Of a stretch of DNA of 64,000 nucleotides, positions 1-11,002 are shown one piece after another. Numbering within the stretch: position 1 is the first letter of the stretch; each line of letters opens with the position of its first letter. Below the pieces are notes generated by a model. That model was given only the letters and a program-made list of their open reading frames with translations, did not search any database and had not been told where the DNA came from. This stretch comes from Azolla caroliniana (lineage: Eukaryota > Polypodiophyta): positions 6,944,001-7,008,000 of the forward strand of contig JBHGNT010000001.1 of assembly GCA_043228905.1 (NCBI GenBank), given 5' to 3'. Position numbers and translations under genes: made by a program.

Positions 1-552
1 AACAAGCAATTCTTAACATCAACAAAAACCTGTTGTGATCCATGTGACATGGCATAGTCCATGGTGAGGTTGTTGTGTAAATTTATGACCAGAGAGAGAG
101 AGAGGTTTGTGGAATAGAAATTGGGGGAAGTCAACATAGACATCCTCTTTAGCCATAAACAATATATGGACATTTTATACTCTAGTCTTAAATTAATTTG
201 TTTACAATTGAATTGTTTTACCGAATTGATATATTTCTACAAATTCATGAATGACTTAACATGTTTTCCACCTTATGTGTTACACTTGCTTTTATGCTAA
301 TTGAAGAAATAGATAAACCTCATCATTAAATAGAACAAAATCATGAAGATTGCACACTTGATAAGTGGTATTGAATCCTCTAATATGCAAAGAAGGATCT
401 AACCCATCTAGTTCTTTTGGCTCCCATATCGTGCACCTTATGTATTACACTTTCTTTTATAACTATGAATGGATTACCATGTCTTGCACCTTTCATTTTT
501 TAAATTTGTTATACCACTTTGCATGTTAGTTGAAGAAATAGATAAACCTCTC
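1..552. repeat. Diverged tandem repeat units flanking the left copia LTR
   Basis: No gene is visible here. A unit beginning ATGAATG at about 247 recurs at about 465 (period near 218 bp), sharing the segment that runs from the TTTCCACC/CTTGCACC block through GAAGAAATAGATAAACCTC. A third unit lies on the other side of the copia element at about 5921-6110. The copies are clearly diverged, so this is an old local tandem array into which the retroelement went. The origin of the unit is not recognised. Confidence 0.6.
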
Positions 553-980
553 TGTGAAAATTAACGTGTAGAAGTGTATAGACACAACCAGCTCTGTCGG
601 ATAGCAACAGAAAACGGAATGAAGGTTTACTAGAAAGCTTCAAAATACACAGAGAATACGTGAGACGGACTGAGAGAGAGTAGAACACACAAAACTATAT
701 TAAAAAATACTTTGTATAAACTCTGTACATACAAGTGTGCTTTAGAACACTTTTTATACAATTCCTTAAAAGGACTGACAGAAATACTAACAAGTACTTC
801 AATGCTCATACTGAGCTACTTACACTAACTCCGAGAACCATAACTACCTAGTAGACTAGGAGTGTAGGCCTCCAACGGCCTACCGATTCGCACATGGATC
901 CAGCCCTCCAATCCGGCTCAGCGATCTGGCTCTCGGCTTATTCAACTGATCCGGCCCACGTTGAGCTTGCTTGCTCAACA
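553..980 (-). repeat. 3' LTR of the degenerate copia element
   Basis: The 428-bp terminal repeat pairs with 5511-5920. On the minus strand it starts TGTTGAGC and ends TTTCACA, the TG...CA form expected of LTRs. It shares long stretches with its partner, such as AAAGCTTCAAAATACACAG. Substitutions and small indels are frequent, pointing to an old insertion. Confidence 0.9.
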
Positions 981-992
981 CTCCCCCTCAAG
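981..992 (-). other. Polypurine tract of the degenerate copia element
   Basis: Read on the minus strand the bases next to the 3' LTR are TTGAGGGGGAG, the expected plus-strand primer site immediately before the LTR. Confidence 0.75.
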
Positions 993-1545
993 CTCAACTT
1001 GAGGTTGGGTCGTCGTGTTAGTGTCCGCCAGTCCTTTCCTTCGGCTCCTCCTAGCATTTTCTTGCCTTGCTCGCGCTCTTCGACCCATCTGGTTTCGCAC
1101 ACCTCAACCTTCTCAGTCCACTTGTCTACTCATAAGGCCCCTCTCATCTCCTTCCCTACTGTGACTTCGGCGCTTCTCGACCCGTCGACTTTCGTTGCCT
1201 TCTCATCCACTTGGCCTTCAATTGATTCGGTTCCTCTGAATCGAACTTGTCCGAATTGACCTTCTTCAATTCGCCTTCATTATTTAGGCCCTTCACCACA
1301 TCAAACCATATCCGGGTCTTGGCCTTCATCTTTTGGTCGGCTTTGCCACTGTTGCCGCTTGTTTCGACTTTATCGTATGTGTCGACTTCTTCAGTCGACT
1401 CAACTTCCTTTTTCTCCTTGTCTCCCCATGTTTTGGTTTCGTTCTCCTTCTTTTCGACTTCTCTAGTGGCTTTACCTATTTTCCTAGTTCCTGTTGAAGT
1501 TCTCCCCCTCAACTGCAGCACATCGAGATGTTGTCGCCCTAGCAT
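993..1545 (-). pseudogene. Charged 3' reading frame between RNase H and the 3' LTR
   Basis: After the RNase H end (LLRDMLGRQHLDVLQLRG) the minus strand has an open stretch of about 129 codons (1545-1156) rich in Lys, Glu, Asp, Thr and Ser, with segments such as REVEKKENETKTWGDKEKK. Copia pol normally stops close to the polypurine tract, so roughly 550 bp of extra sequence is unusual. I recognise no domain. It may be a low-complexity pol tail, captured sequence, or noncoding 3' sequence that is open by chance. Confidence 0.4.
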
Positions 1546-1559
1546 CTCTTAAAAGTGTT

Positions 1560-3060
1560 GCAACTTGTCCAATCCGAGTGGCTTGGTGAAGATGTCTACA
1601 ACCTACCGATTGGTTTGAACATATTGGAGTTCGGCTTCACCACTCACACACAAAGTGATAATGCACTTCTATGTGCTTTGTCTGAGCATGGAACACAAGG
1701 TTCTTGGCCAACTGCATGCTAATGATGTTGTCGTAGTAGATCAGGATCGGAGTTGGTACTTCGATCTGGAGGTCTTACAGCGGCCGCTGAAACCAAATGG
1801 CTTCATAAGTTGCGACGATAGCTCTTCGATACTCAACCTCAGTGCTCGATAGAGCCATTGTTGGCTGCTTCATGCAACAACTACGCTACCAAGAGAAAAC
1901 ATGAAGCCAGATGTTGACCGACGATCCAACGCATCACTGGCCCAGTCGGCATCCGTATAGCCAACTAGTTGTTCGGCTATATCGTGTCGGTACAACACTC
2001 CCCGATCCTTAGTGCCACTCACGTATCGCAATAGTCGATGCGCACACTAAAGGTGCTCGACGGTTGGTAGCTGCATAAACTAGCTTAGCACCCCGACTAG
2101 ATAGTTGATGTCACGTCAGGTGATAGTAAGATATATTCGTCTTGCGATAATTTGTCAGAACCGTTTCTCGTTGTAGGCTAGCCCTGAGTTGGGACGCAGT
2201 TTCTCATTCCGGTTAAGGGGTGTTGAGACCGGTCGCCAATCCGTCCTACTAAACTTGAACAACATATTCAGTACATAGTGGCTTTGTGACAACAATATAT
2301 TGTCGGGGGTGTGAATCACTTCGATCCCGAGGACGTAATGAAGGTCCCCAAGGTCCTTCATCTCAAATGATGCCACAAGTTGAGACTTCACGCAACCGAT
2401 TTCCACCGTGTCGGCGCCGGTGATGACTAAATCATCAACATAAAGTAAAAGACTTACCGGACCATTCCTACTTTGCCAGATGCAGAGTGAAGAGTCTGAC
2501 TTGGATGTAACAAACCCCATCCAACACATGTGTTGCGTGATCTTCAGGCACGTAGGGTTTGCTTTAATCCGTAAAGAGACTTCTTCAATCGGCATACTGC
2601 TGAAGCATTCAATCCGGATGGAAATCCGAGTGGCTACACCATGTATATTTGTTCCTCAAGTTTTCCTTGTAGGAACGCGTTCTTCACATCCATCTGGTGC
2701 AAATGGCAACCCTTTGCTGCAGCGACCGCAAGCAAGACACGGATGATCGTCATCTTCGCGACCAATAGAAACGTCTCGTCGTAGTCGATATCGTGTGGCT
2801 CTACATAGCCCTTGGCCACTAACCAGACCTTGTACTGTTTGACAGAGCCGTCATTGTTGTACTTGATCTTGTACACCGACTTGCATCCGATCAGCTTCAC
2901 ACCTTTGGGGACGTCAACTAGGTCCCAAGTCTCATTCTCTATTAATGCTCACACCTCTTCCTCCATGGCGGCATGCCAATTCGCGTCTTTCGTCACATTT
3001 GTGTAGTTCTCCAGGTCACACACTTCTGCCACTTTCGTCAAACAAATCCGGATCTGGTAA
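1560..3060 (-). pseudogene. Copia reverse transcriptase / RNase H remnant
   Basis: The minus-strand frames give, in order, the RT N-terminal part (TKDANWHAAMEEEV near 2950; [18 protein letters not shown] near 2870; [18 protein letters not shown] near 2640), the RT catalytic box LLYVDDLVITG near 2440, the MKDLGDLHYVLGIEV block near 2340, and RNase H motifs (SSTEVEYR, TKHIEVHYHF) near 1640-1840. Stops and frame changes separate the pieces, so no functional polyprotein can be made. The family is secure and the lineage within copia is not assigned. Confidence 0.9.
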
Positions 3061-4870
3061 AGCCAAACATGGAAATCGGCAGTGGCCACACTACGCTGAA
3101 GGATCAGAAAGATCCGGAACCAAAAAAACCAGAAAAGGGCCAACCTTTGTGATGAAGCACAAGGCGAAGTCGATGAAGAAAACCACCTTACAATCGGATT
3201 AGGTGTGGTACGTTGACTCCGGAGCATCAAATCACATGACAAGCCATGAAGAATGGTTCTCATATCTAGAGAAACCGGAGCAACCAGGAGTGATCAAAAC
3301 CAGAGACGACAGTCTACACGTGATCGAAAATGTCGGTAAAGTTCCCTTAAGTCATGTCGGACAGAAAGGGAAACTCATGAACGTGTCGCACGTTCCGACA
3401 ATCACAAAGAACCCGGTGTCGGTTGGGCAGATCCTCAACCAAAGGTTGCAAGTTTGATTCACACATCTCAAGTGCTTCATCGAGGAAGAGGGCCAAATCA
3501 TCGCTCAAGGGTGTCGGGACGGGAGGATGTTCATCCTCGACACCAATGACATTGGCACCGCTTTGTTTGCGAAAGGACAGAAAGTCGAGTCGGATATTGA
3601 CTTATGGCACAAGTGGATCAACCACGTCAACTACTAGAGGTTTCAAGATTTGCATCCAAAACAAGTTGTTTTCAATTAGCAAAAATTTAATGGCCGAAAG
3701 GCCCAAATTTGCGAAGCCTGTAAGCTTGGGAAGCAACATCGACTTCCATTCCCAACCGAATGAAACCAGAGCCGGAACAAGCTCGACTTGATACATTCGG
3801 ATGTATGGGGACCGACACAGAATGTTAGTCTTGGCTAGAGTCGATATTTCGTCTCCTTCATCAATGACTACAGCCGACACACCTGGATCTACCTCATTGA
3901 GAAGAAGAGCAAAGTCTTCGACTATTTCTAGAACTTACAAAGTCTTGTCAAACGGGAAACGCTGAGGAAGATAAAATGTCTGCGGTCGGATGGTGGAAAA
4001 GAATACTTTTCCAGCCAATTCAATTGTTATTTGTATCTTATGGGAATTTGGAGAGAATTCAACTACAGATATACGTCGGAGCAAAACGGCGTACCCAAAC
4101 AGAAGAACTAGTTGATTGTGGAAGCGGCACGGGCAATGCTGGGGGAGAAGAGCATGCCCAAGTTCTACTGGACCAAAGCAGTCTGAACCACCGTTTACAT
4201 CCAAAACCGGAGCAGGGAAATAGTGTCAGCACATGAGCTATATTTCGGGCGAAAGCCAAATTTAAGGCACCTTAGGTTGTTCGACAACATTGCATATGTG
4301 CAGGTGCTGGATGAGAAGGGGAAGAAGTTGGACGCAAAGTCGGAGAAGTGCATATTGGTCGGCTACTCACATGAGCAGAAGGGGTATATTAAGTGTTATA
4401 ACCTCCAGACCAAACAAGTTCAAGTGAGCGAAGGTATCGAATTCGACACATCTACATCTTGGTACTCCCTACCGACTCTGACTCTGACCCTTGACAACTC
4501 TGACCACTCGATCACTGAGGATGAGGCCAGTGAACCTGACATGATTCGGGAAGAGGAAGAAGAAGAAGACTTTGGTACTCTAGAATAGAGTCCGATCTCA
4601 TTCCGGTTGAGTGGGCCAAATGAGAGACTGAATCGGATCGACTAGTCAGATGAAGGGCCGACGAGTGGTGAGGACTCGGTCGTGCAGTCCTCGCGCAAGG
4701 AACTGAGGAGACGGTTCACGCGTAAAGAGAAGGGGAAGAAGATGTCGGGGTACGACACAGACATGGAAACGTCGGATCGGAGCGACTCCAACACCATAAA
4801 GAATGAAGACACACCTTCGGAGACGAAGTCCAAGTCGGCCAAGAGGGCCCTAAAATCAGCAAACAAGAAG
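3060..4870 (+). pseudogene. Inverted copia protease-integrase block
   Basis: Unlike the rest of the element this block reads on the plus strand. It starts with a short gag-like tail, then the protease motif VDSGASNHMT at about 3206. The pre-integrase zinc region (CEACKLGKQHRLPFP) lies near 3705, and integrase core pieces (SDVWGP near 3800, FINDYSRHTWIYLI near 3860, DGG near 3990) follow. The end of integrase (ELYFGRKPNLRHLRLF, CILVGYSHEQKGY) is at about 4230-4390, and an acidic then basic linker runs to about 4870. Stops interrupt it. The borders, in mid-gag at about 4880 and just before RT at about 3060, fit inversion of one continuous segment. Confidence 0.85.
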
Positions 4871-4879
4871 TTACGCTAA

Positions 4880-5498
4880 TCAGCATCGATCGCAAGTCAA
4901 AGAAGGACAGTGGCTTCTCCCAAGTACATATTGTTGTCCGAATTGGCCCATACCTCTGCGCTAGACCATTGAGACAAATCTGCACCATTTCATCTTCGTC
5001 CACGGTCACGTGGATGGACCCTAGCTCATCGCAAATCTCCTTGATCTTGGTGGTGTAGTTGGTGACCGACATGTCCCTTTATTGGACACACTTGAGCTCT
5101 TGATGGAGCTGCAACTTGCGCCAAAAATCTTTTTGAGATTTTCTCAGGCTTCCTTCAACGTTTTCACATCTCTTATTTAGCCGAGCATCTGGTCATGCAC
5201 ACATGATGCGAGACAGTACAACACTATGCTCGCTCCTTGTTCCTATGTCGGGAAGTCTTTGTGTGTCGGCTCCGACACTACCTCGTCTGGTCCTTCGACA
5301 TAACTCCAATACCCATGTCCAAGCAGGTATTGGTGCATCTTGTACGACCAAGACGCATAGTTGTTCTTGTCGAGCTTCTCCGTCAGAAGCGAGCTTGTTA
5401 TGCTTCTATCCATCTTCTTCTTCTGTTTGTTCTCACTAGGTGTTAGAGTTTGTCTGTGTTACAACTCTTGTTGGCAGTAGAGGATACTCAACCCTCAC
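4880..5498 (-). pseudogene. Copia gag remnant
   Basis: The minus strand encodes a UBN2/gag-like stretch from about 5072 (YTTKIKEICDELGSIHVTVD, MVQICLNGLAQRYGPI) that breaks off near 4880 at the inversion border. Between 5498 and 5072 lies the poorly preserved gag N-terminal part. No zinc knuckle is visible on this strand. Confidence 0.75.
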
Positions 5499-5510
5499 GC
5501 TCTGATACCA
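5499..5510 (-). other. Primer binding site (initiator Met tRNA) of the degenerate copia element
   Basis: On the minus strand the bases directly after the 5' LTR are TGGTATCAGAGC, the usual copia PBS complementary to the 3' end of tRNA-iMet. This fixes the element's orientation and the inner LTR border. Confidence 0.9.
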
Positions 5511-5920
5511 TGTGAAAGTTAACATGCGGAAGCATATAGACACAATCAACTCTGTTGGATAACAATAGAAAACAAAATGAAGGTTGGATGGAAAGCTTCA
5601 AAATACACAGAGAATACGTGAGAGAGACTGAGAGAGAGTAGAACACACAAAACTATATTAAAAAATACTCTATATAAACTCTGTACATACAAATGTGCTT
5701 TAGAACACTTTTTATACAAGTCCTTAAAAGGACTAACAGAAGTACTAACAAGTACTTCAATGCTCGTACTGAGCTACTGACACTAACTCCTAGAACCATA
5801 ACTACCTAGTAGACTAGGAGCGTAGGCCTCCAACAGCCTACCGATTCGCACATGGATCCGGCTCTCCCATCCGGCTCTCGGCTTATTCAGCTGATGTGGC
5901 CCACGTTCAACTTGCTCGCA
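5511..5920 (-). repeat. 5' LTR of the degenerate copia element
   Basis: The partner of 553-980, about 410 bp. Its outer end is altered: where the left copy ends GCTTGCTTGCTCAACA, this one ends near ACTTGCTCGCA. It is followed by DNA that repeats the sequence found left of the other LTR. Confidence 0.85.
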
Positions 5921-6433
5921 TGGTTGCCATATCTTGCACCTTTTATTTTAAATTTGTTATACAACTTTGCATGTTAGTTGAAGAAGTAGATAAACCTCAC
6001 CATTAAATAGAATAAAATTATGAGGATTGTAGTCTTTTAAGTTGTATTGAATCCTTTAAGATGTAGATTAGGATCTAACCCACCTACGTCTTTTTAGGCT
6101 CCCATCCTTGATAGAGAGAATATTGTTCGCACTAGGTCATTGATAATTGGGCCAAAGATTTGAGGAATGAATATGGTATTTTGGTTACATGATGGGCGGA
6201 GCACATGTTGGAAAGGTTGTCCCATCAATGTAAAACATTGAAATTATAAAACTTTCATTAGTATTTTTATTACCTTGGAAGATGGGATGGTGATGAGATA
6301 CTATGCATTATCTTATGCTACATTTTGGGCTAGTTCTATTTCGTTTTTACATCAATATCCTTATAGTTTGAATTGAATTCACTAATATATATTGTTAGCA
6401 TGTTTTGTAAACCATTTTCCCTAAGTTCATATA
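5921..6433. repeat. Third flank repeat unit, then unrecognised DNA
   Basis: 5921-6110 is a copy of the unit seen at about 247-430 and 465-552, including the GATAAACCTCACCATTAAAT block and the GGATCTAACCCA block. 6110-6433 shows no gene or recognisable repeat. Confidence 0.6.
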
Positions 6434-6441
6434 AGTGTGAT

Positions 6442-6916
6442 TAGCAATGGGCACGGTTTCGGCTCGGACCGAACCGTTAAGCCATGGCTTAACGGTTTAT
6501 TGGTTCAAAGATAAATAAACCGTTTGGTTTGGTTTCAAATATTATGATGTAGTTTGGTTTCGGTTCGGTTCGGTTTTGAATTTCATGGTTTAGCGGCTTA
6601 TCGGTTTGGTTTGGTTTGGTTTTGAATTTCACAATTTAGCAATTTAGCAATTTCGGCTTATGTGGTTTGGTTTTAAGGTTTTAAGGTTAAAAAGTTTTGA
6701 AGGTTTAAAGGTTTATAGGTTTGGTTTTTTATTTATGATAAACCGATTTGGTTTGGTTCTAAAATTTTCATAAACGGTTCAGCTCTAAACGGTTTGGTTT
6801 AAATGGCTTCATAAAATTTAAACAGTTTGGTTTGGTTTTTAATATAAATAAATGGTTTGGTTTGGTTTGGTTTGGTTTGGTTTCAAGGCCAAGAAACCGA
6901 ACCGCGCCCGTTGCTA
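6442..6916. mobile_element. Non-autonomous hAT-type element (MITE), 475 bp
   Basis: Terminal inverted repeats TAGCAATGGGCACGG (left) and CGCGCCCGTTGCTA (right end) pair with few mismatches. A perfect 8-bp target duplication, AGTGTGAT, flanks them at 6434-6441 and 6917-6924. An 8-bp duplication with TAG-type ends is the hAT signature. The interior is built from GGTTTGG/GGTTCGG-like motifs in both orientations and has no coding capacity, so it must have been moved in trans. Confidence 0.88.
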
Positions 6917-6924
6917 AGTGTGAT

Positions 6925-9900
6925 ACAATTACGATTCTCCTTAATGGTCATATACCTCAAATGTTTATATGTCACCTTGATGGTATGTGACAACTAAAGC
7001 GCTTGAGTATAGACTTGAAGTAAGGCTTGGTGTGTCAAAAATGGAGAAGCTATGTGAGTTTGGTGCATGTGGAAAGTGGTTGTGAAAAGCATTCTCAAAT
7101 TGTTGTGTATGTTTCACATTGTCGTGTGAGATTTGTGTCATCCTTGATCTCACGATTAGGGCAAAGTTTGCAAATACAATTTGTTGTAGCAAGTTCTCTT
7201 CATGGTCCATTTTTTAATTCATATCTTGACGAGTTGAGGATGATTGGCCTTCTTGTGTTAAATGTCATGGTGTGAGACGATGTGGTTAGATGTGTCCCTT
7301 ATTACCGTTTAGGTGTTTCAACATGTTGGAATTATTATTGTAGTAGTATCACATCTCGTTCTTGGAATTCTTTTTCCATTTGGTTGTGATTGGAACATCA
7401 ATAAACCCCGATTCAATGCTTGCCATAAGCATATCATTAGCGTGTAGCTTGGGTAACAATTCTTATTGTCTTTTAAACTATTCTTGTATTGTGTGCTGCA
7501 CTAGAATAAAGAATATTGTTTCTTCTCCTTCCATGTTTTCTTGCCAACATTCCAAGCTTGGGTTGCTTGGTGATGTGACTCCATGCCCCTTAATTTAGTC
7601 ACATACTTTTGGACGGTCATCAAAACCCCTATTTTCATGAGTTTGGCCCTTATTTGAAGGAGCATCAGAAAGTATGTGTGGTGATCTTGGTGCCAAGGTG
7701 GTGTCATAAAAGCATCATTTATAGATTCTCAATAATTATCCGTCTAGAAGAAAGCATGTTTCTTCCCTATACTTTCTCACCATACTAACAAGACTAGGAC
7801 CAATTTCAAATGTGAATTTGCATTTGGATCCAAAACTGTGGTAGCTTGGCCAACCCATGGTATATGCAGTGTGCACGCAATAGGATTGGAGTCAACACCT
7901 AAGTCCTTGAAAGAGTTCACCAATTCAATAACATCGCTCTTATAAGTAAGTAGTGGGAAATCTAGGTATATGATATTCAACTATATATGTAATTGCTTTT
8001 CTCGGCATTCCACGAGAGGAACATTGACATCCCGTGAGAATAGCATTACATAGTTTGTAATATGTATAATGAAGTAACGTAACCAAATGTTTGCCTAACA
8101 TTGGGTTTAGAGTTCCTCATTGTGTGTTGCTTATATGACGAAATATTGTAAGTGCTCTATGCAAAAACTAAATAGCATGAGTGAGAGAGCGTTATCCTAG
8201 CTTCATTTGATATTGCTTGTAGAATCATCAAAGAACCCATTTGTTTTTACATACAACACACTCTAATGAAGTTTTGTCCACTACAAATTGGTATTCTCTT
8301 TTGTAATCTTGCCTCAATTTTTGTGAAATCCATAAATCAAATTTTCCTTTGAATTGACCCTCCTAACCTTAAGGTTAATTGGATGACTATCATGGAGTGT
8401 TTGGGTTTGAAACTAGCTTCTTTGATGGGTCTTTTATTGTGTATTTCCAGTGCACAATTACTTCTTTTCTTCTTCATGATTGTCCCATATAGTTTTGCAA
8501 AAATAGAACTTACCAAGATGCACAATATGTAAAAAGCTTATTCGAGTTTCCATGCTTCTAGCTAAATGGCTACTTTTCTAGAATTTTGGAAACCTTTTGC
8601 TATTTTGATGTTGAAGAGTTTTCTAAGATTCACCCAATCTTGAAACACAATAAGGAGCAAGAAGTATATATATGTACACCATACAATATAAGTTAATTAT
8701 TGTGGGATTTGAACATTTAACCCGACTATTGTTATGTTTGTGGGTTTATTACCTAACATTTAGTTATCCATGAGGTTCTTTATTTTATACCAATCCTCTA
8801 CTTAACAAAGGAAATGTGTGAGGACGTAAAGGCATTGTGAGGTTTTAGAGATGTTATGTGTTAAGATCGATGCTAATGTTTCTTATTGTCAAACAGTCTT
8901 AGGATGTACAGTATTTATTGGGAAGACGCCCAATATCCCCAAGGAATTACCAAAATAATGCTACATTTTTTTCAAGGTGGTCGTATTTCCTCAAAATCGC
9001 CACAACTTACCCCTAAATTTCACAAACTTACAAAACCACCACTACTTTTGAATTGTAACCTTAATATCTAATTAGTTAGTTTCTAATTTGTATAGGTGAT
9101 TAATATAAGTAAATGACTCACTTAGTATAGGTGATTAATGACATGAATCACCAAGTTTTTTGTGCCTAATTAGCAATCCCTTTTACCAATTAAGGACTAA
9201 TAAGTTAAAGATTATTTATTGGAATATGGAATAAAGTAGGGGTATTTTGGTATTCTAATGAGTTTGAAAACCATCATGGTACTCTCTGAAAAGTTTGGAA
9301 GCATAGGAACTTCTTTTTCAGGTTTCGGTTGTTACTGGTTAGCATTTAGCCTTGTACTAGGAAACATGTTTCATGGAATCACCACAATCTACAATAGCTA
9401 TATTTGATTAAACTTTACATGTTCAAAATATGCATGCCATTTAAAGTTAAAAAACAAGTGCCTCGTATCGATCAAGAATTGTACCATTCAAAGAAATACC
9501 CGTATATTCAACATTTATGGGCATCCTACATTGCTTCTACGATACCTATTCTAGAATAAGTGTTTGAATGTGTAATCTCCCCTTGGTTTGAGGAAGTCAT
9601 GAAACCTTATAAAGGATAATAATATAGCTACATAATGCATTTGCCTATCGCTCATCTTTATGGTGAGATAAGAAGAACCAGATAGTATTTGCATTATGCT
9701 TTCCTACAAATAAAATATCGAGAACGCATTAACATTCATTTTCTTTATACCACCATTGTATAGTCAAGCTTACCTTCATGTGTAGTGATTACATTGATGT
9801 GGATGGTGAGGCGTGTATTTGCACCTTTCACCCTTTAGCATGAGAAAAAATTGAAGAAATAACGCTTCACAATGGAGAGCAGAGGGCCACCATTAAGCTG

Positions 9901-10999
9901 AGATTTTGCTAACAAATCATCTTTTATTAAGTTTATGTTTCTTACCTTTTTTCTTTTTCCTTCATATGCATAGAATCTAAGGTTAGTTTTTCGACAAGTC
10001 GCAATATTGCAAGGTTATTTCACATTAGCATTTATCTTGCTATAATAACTTCCAAGCTAAAATATTATATAACAATATTGTCTTGTTAAGAAAATAGGTC
10101 ACTACACGTGAATTATATCTACTATCTCATATATGTACGAACAAGACACTTGTTTATCTATAGACAATATAGAAATTAATTTCGCAGTGACAATACTCTG
10201 AAAAGTTTCAATAGAATGGTATGTACTATTGATGTTCAAGTTCAACCAATTTGATTTGTCCCACATTCAACGTTCCACATCTATGCATATGTGAAAAAGA
10301 AGACAATAAAGATAGATGCTCCTGTATACAAACAAAATTTTGTAGTTGCAACAATCGAAATGGCTCGATCCTAAATTCTAAGAATTTAGTGGAAATATAC
10401 ACGCTAAATACATCGAGGCACAATTGAGTAATAAGAAATTCACATAGTGTATGTTTGCTTTAACTATTCCTTTCCTTCAATACCAAAATAAGATGGGTAA
10501 AGACGTACTCTTTTGCCAATCAATGATGTTAGCTTCAAGTGAAGCCATTCACTTACACATCATAAGCCTCTGGTGTAGATCAATGGCGTCGCTTTATCAA
10601 GGACGATTTGTGCTCCTCCAAAATTTGGATTACCTCATAAATCTATGCAAGCAAGAGAACCTAATATAAGATTTAAGTGTGCATTATTATATATACATAT
10701 TGTCAATGCAATCCCAAGTGTGTTTGTGGTAAGAGTTAACAATTGCATATACGTAATCTTTCTTTCTATGCAAACCATGTATACCATGTGCATTCTAACG
10801 ACATGATATGTCAACATTTGCGCAAATGAATGCATTCTTCTCAATTTCAGTACATGTATATTACAAAAAGTACTACCCTTACTATGTAAATAATATGTAA
10901 AAAGATGCATCTTTCTTTCGGATTCTAACCCCCCAAGTTTGTAGCAAATGGCACACTTCCAATGCCAAAAACAAAAGCTCGAAGCCATAAACTTATCAG
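6925..10999. other. Intergenic, no gene recognised
   Basis: Only short unconserved reading frames occur on either strand. I see no domain, no long repeat pair and no RNA gene. A short motif GTATAGGTGATTAAT occurs twice at about 9094-9145. Any 3' exon of the ARM-repeat gene must lie somewhere in this stretch, but I could not find it. Confidence 0.5.
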
Positions 11000-11002
11000 T
11001 AC

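Larger units (their letters stand above)
553..5920 (-). mobile_element. Degenerate Ty1/copia LTR retrotransposon with an internal inversion
   Basis: This is an old copia element reading on the minus strand. The 5' LTR is 5511-5920 and the 3' LTR 553-980. The primer binding site TGGTATCAGAGC (initiator Met tRNA) directly abuts the 5' LTR, and a purine tract abuts the 3' LTR. Gag (UBN2-like) is on the minus strand at about 4880-5072. RT with the LLYVDDLVITG box is on the minus strand at about 2155-3050, and RNase H (ALSSTEVEYR, TKHIEVHYH) at about 1550-1900. In contrast protease (DSGASNHMT) and integrase lie on the plus strand at about 3060-4870. The element is broken by stops and frameshifts, and its LTRs differ at many positions. 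No matching 5-bp target duplication is seen. Confidence 0.92.

Noticed and set aside
7501-7980. Minus-strand frames that looked vaguely transposase-like
   Set aside because: No catalytic motif or conserved domain could be recognised; similarity was only an impression.
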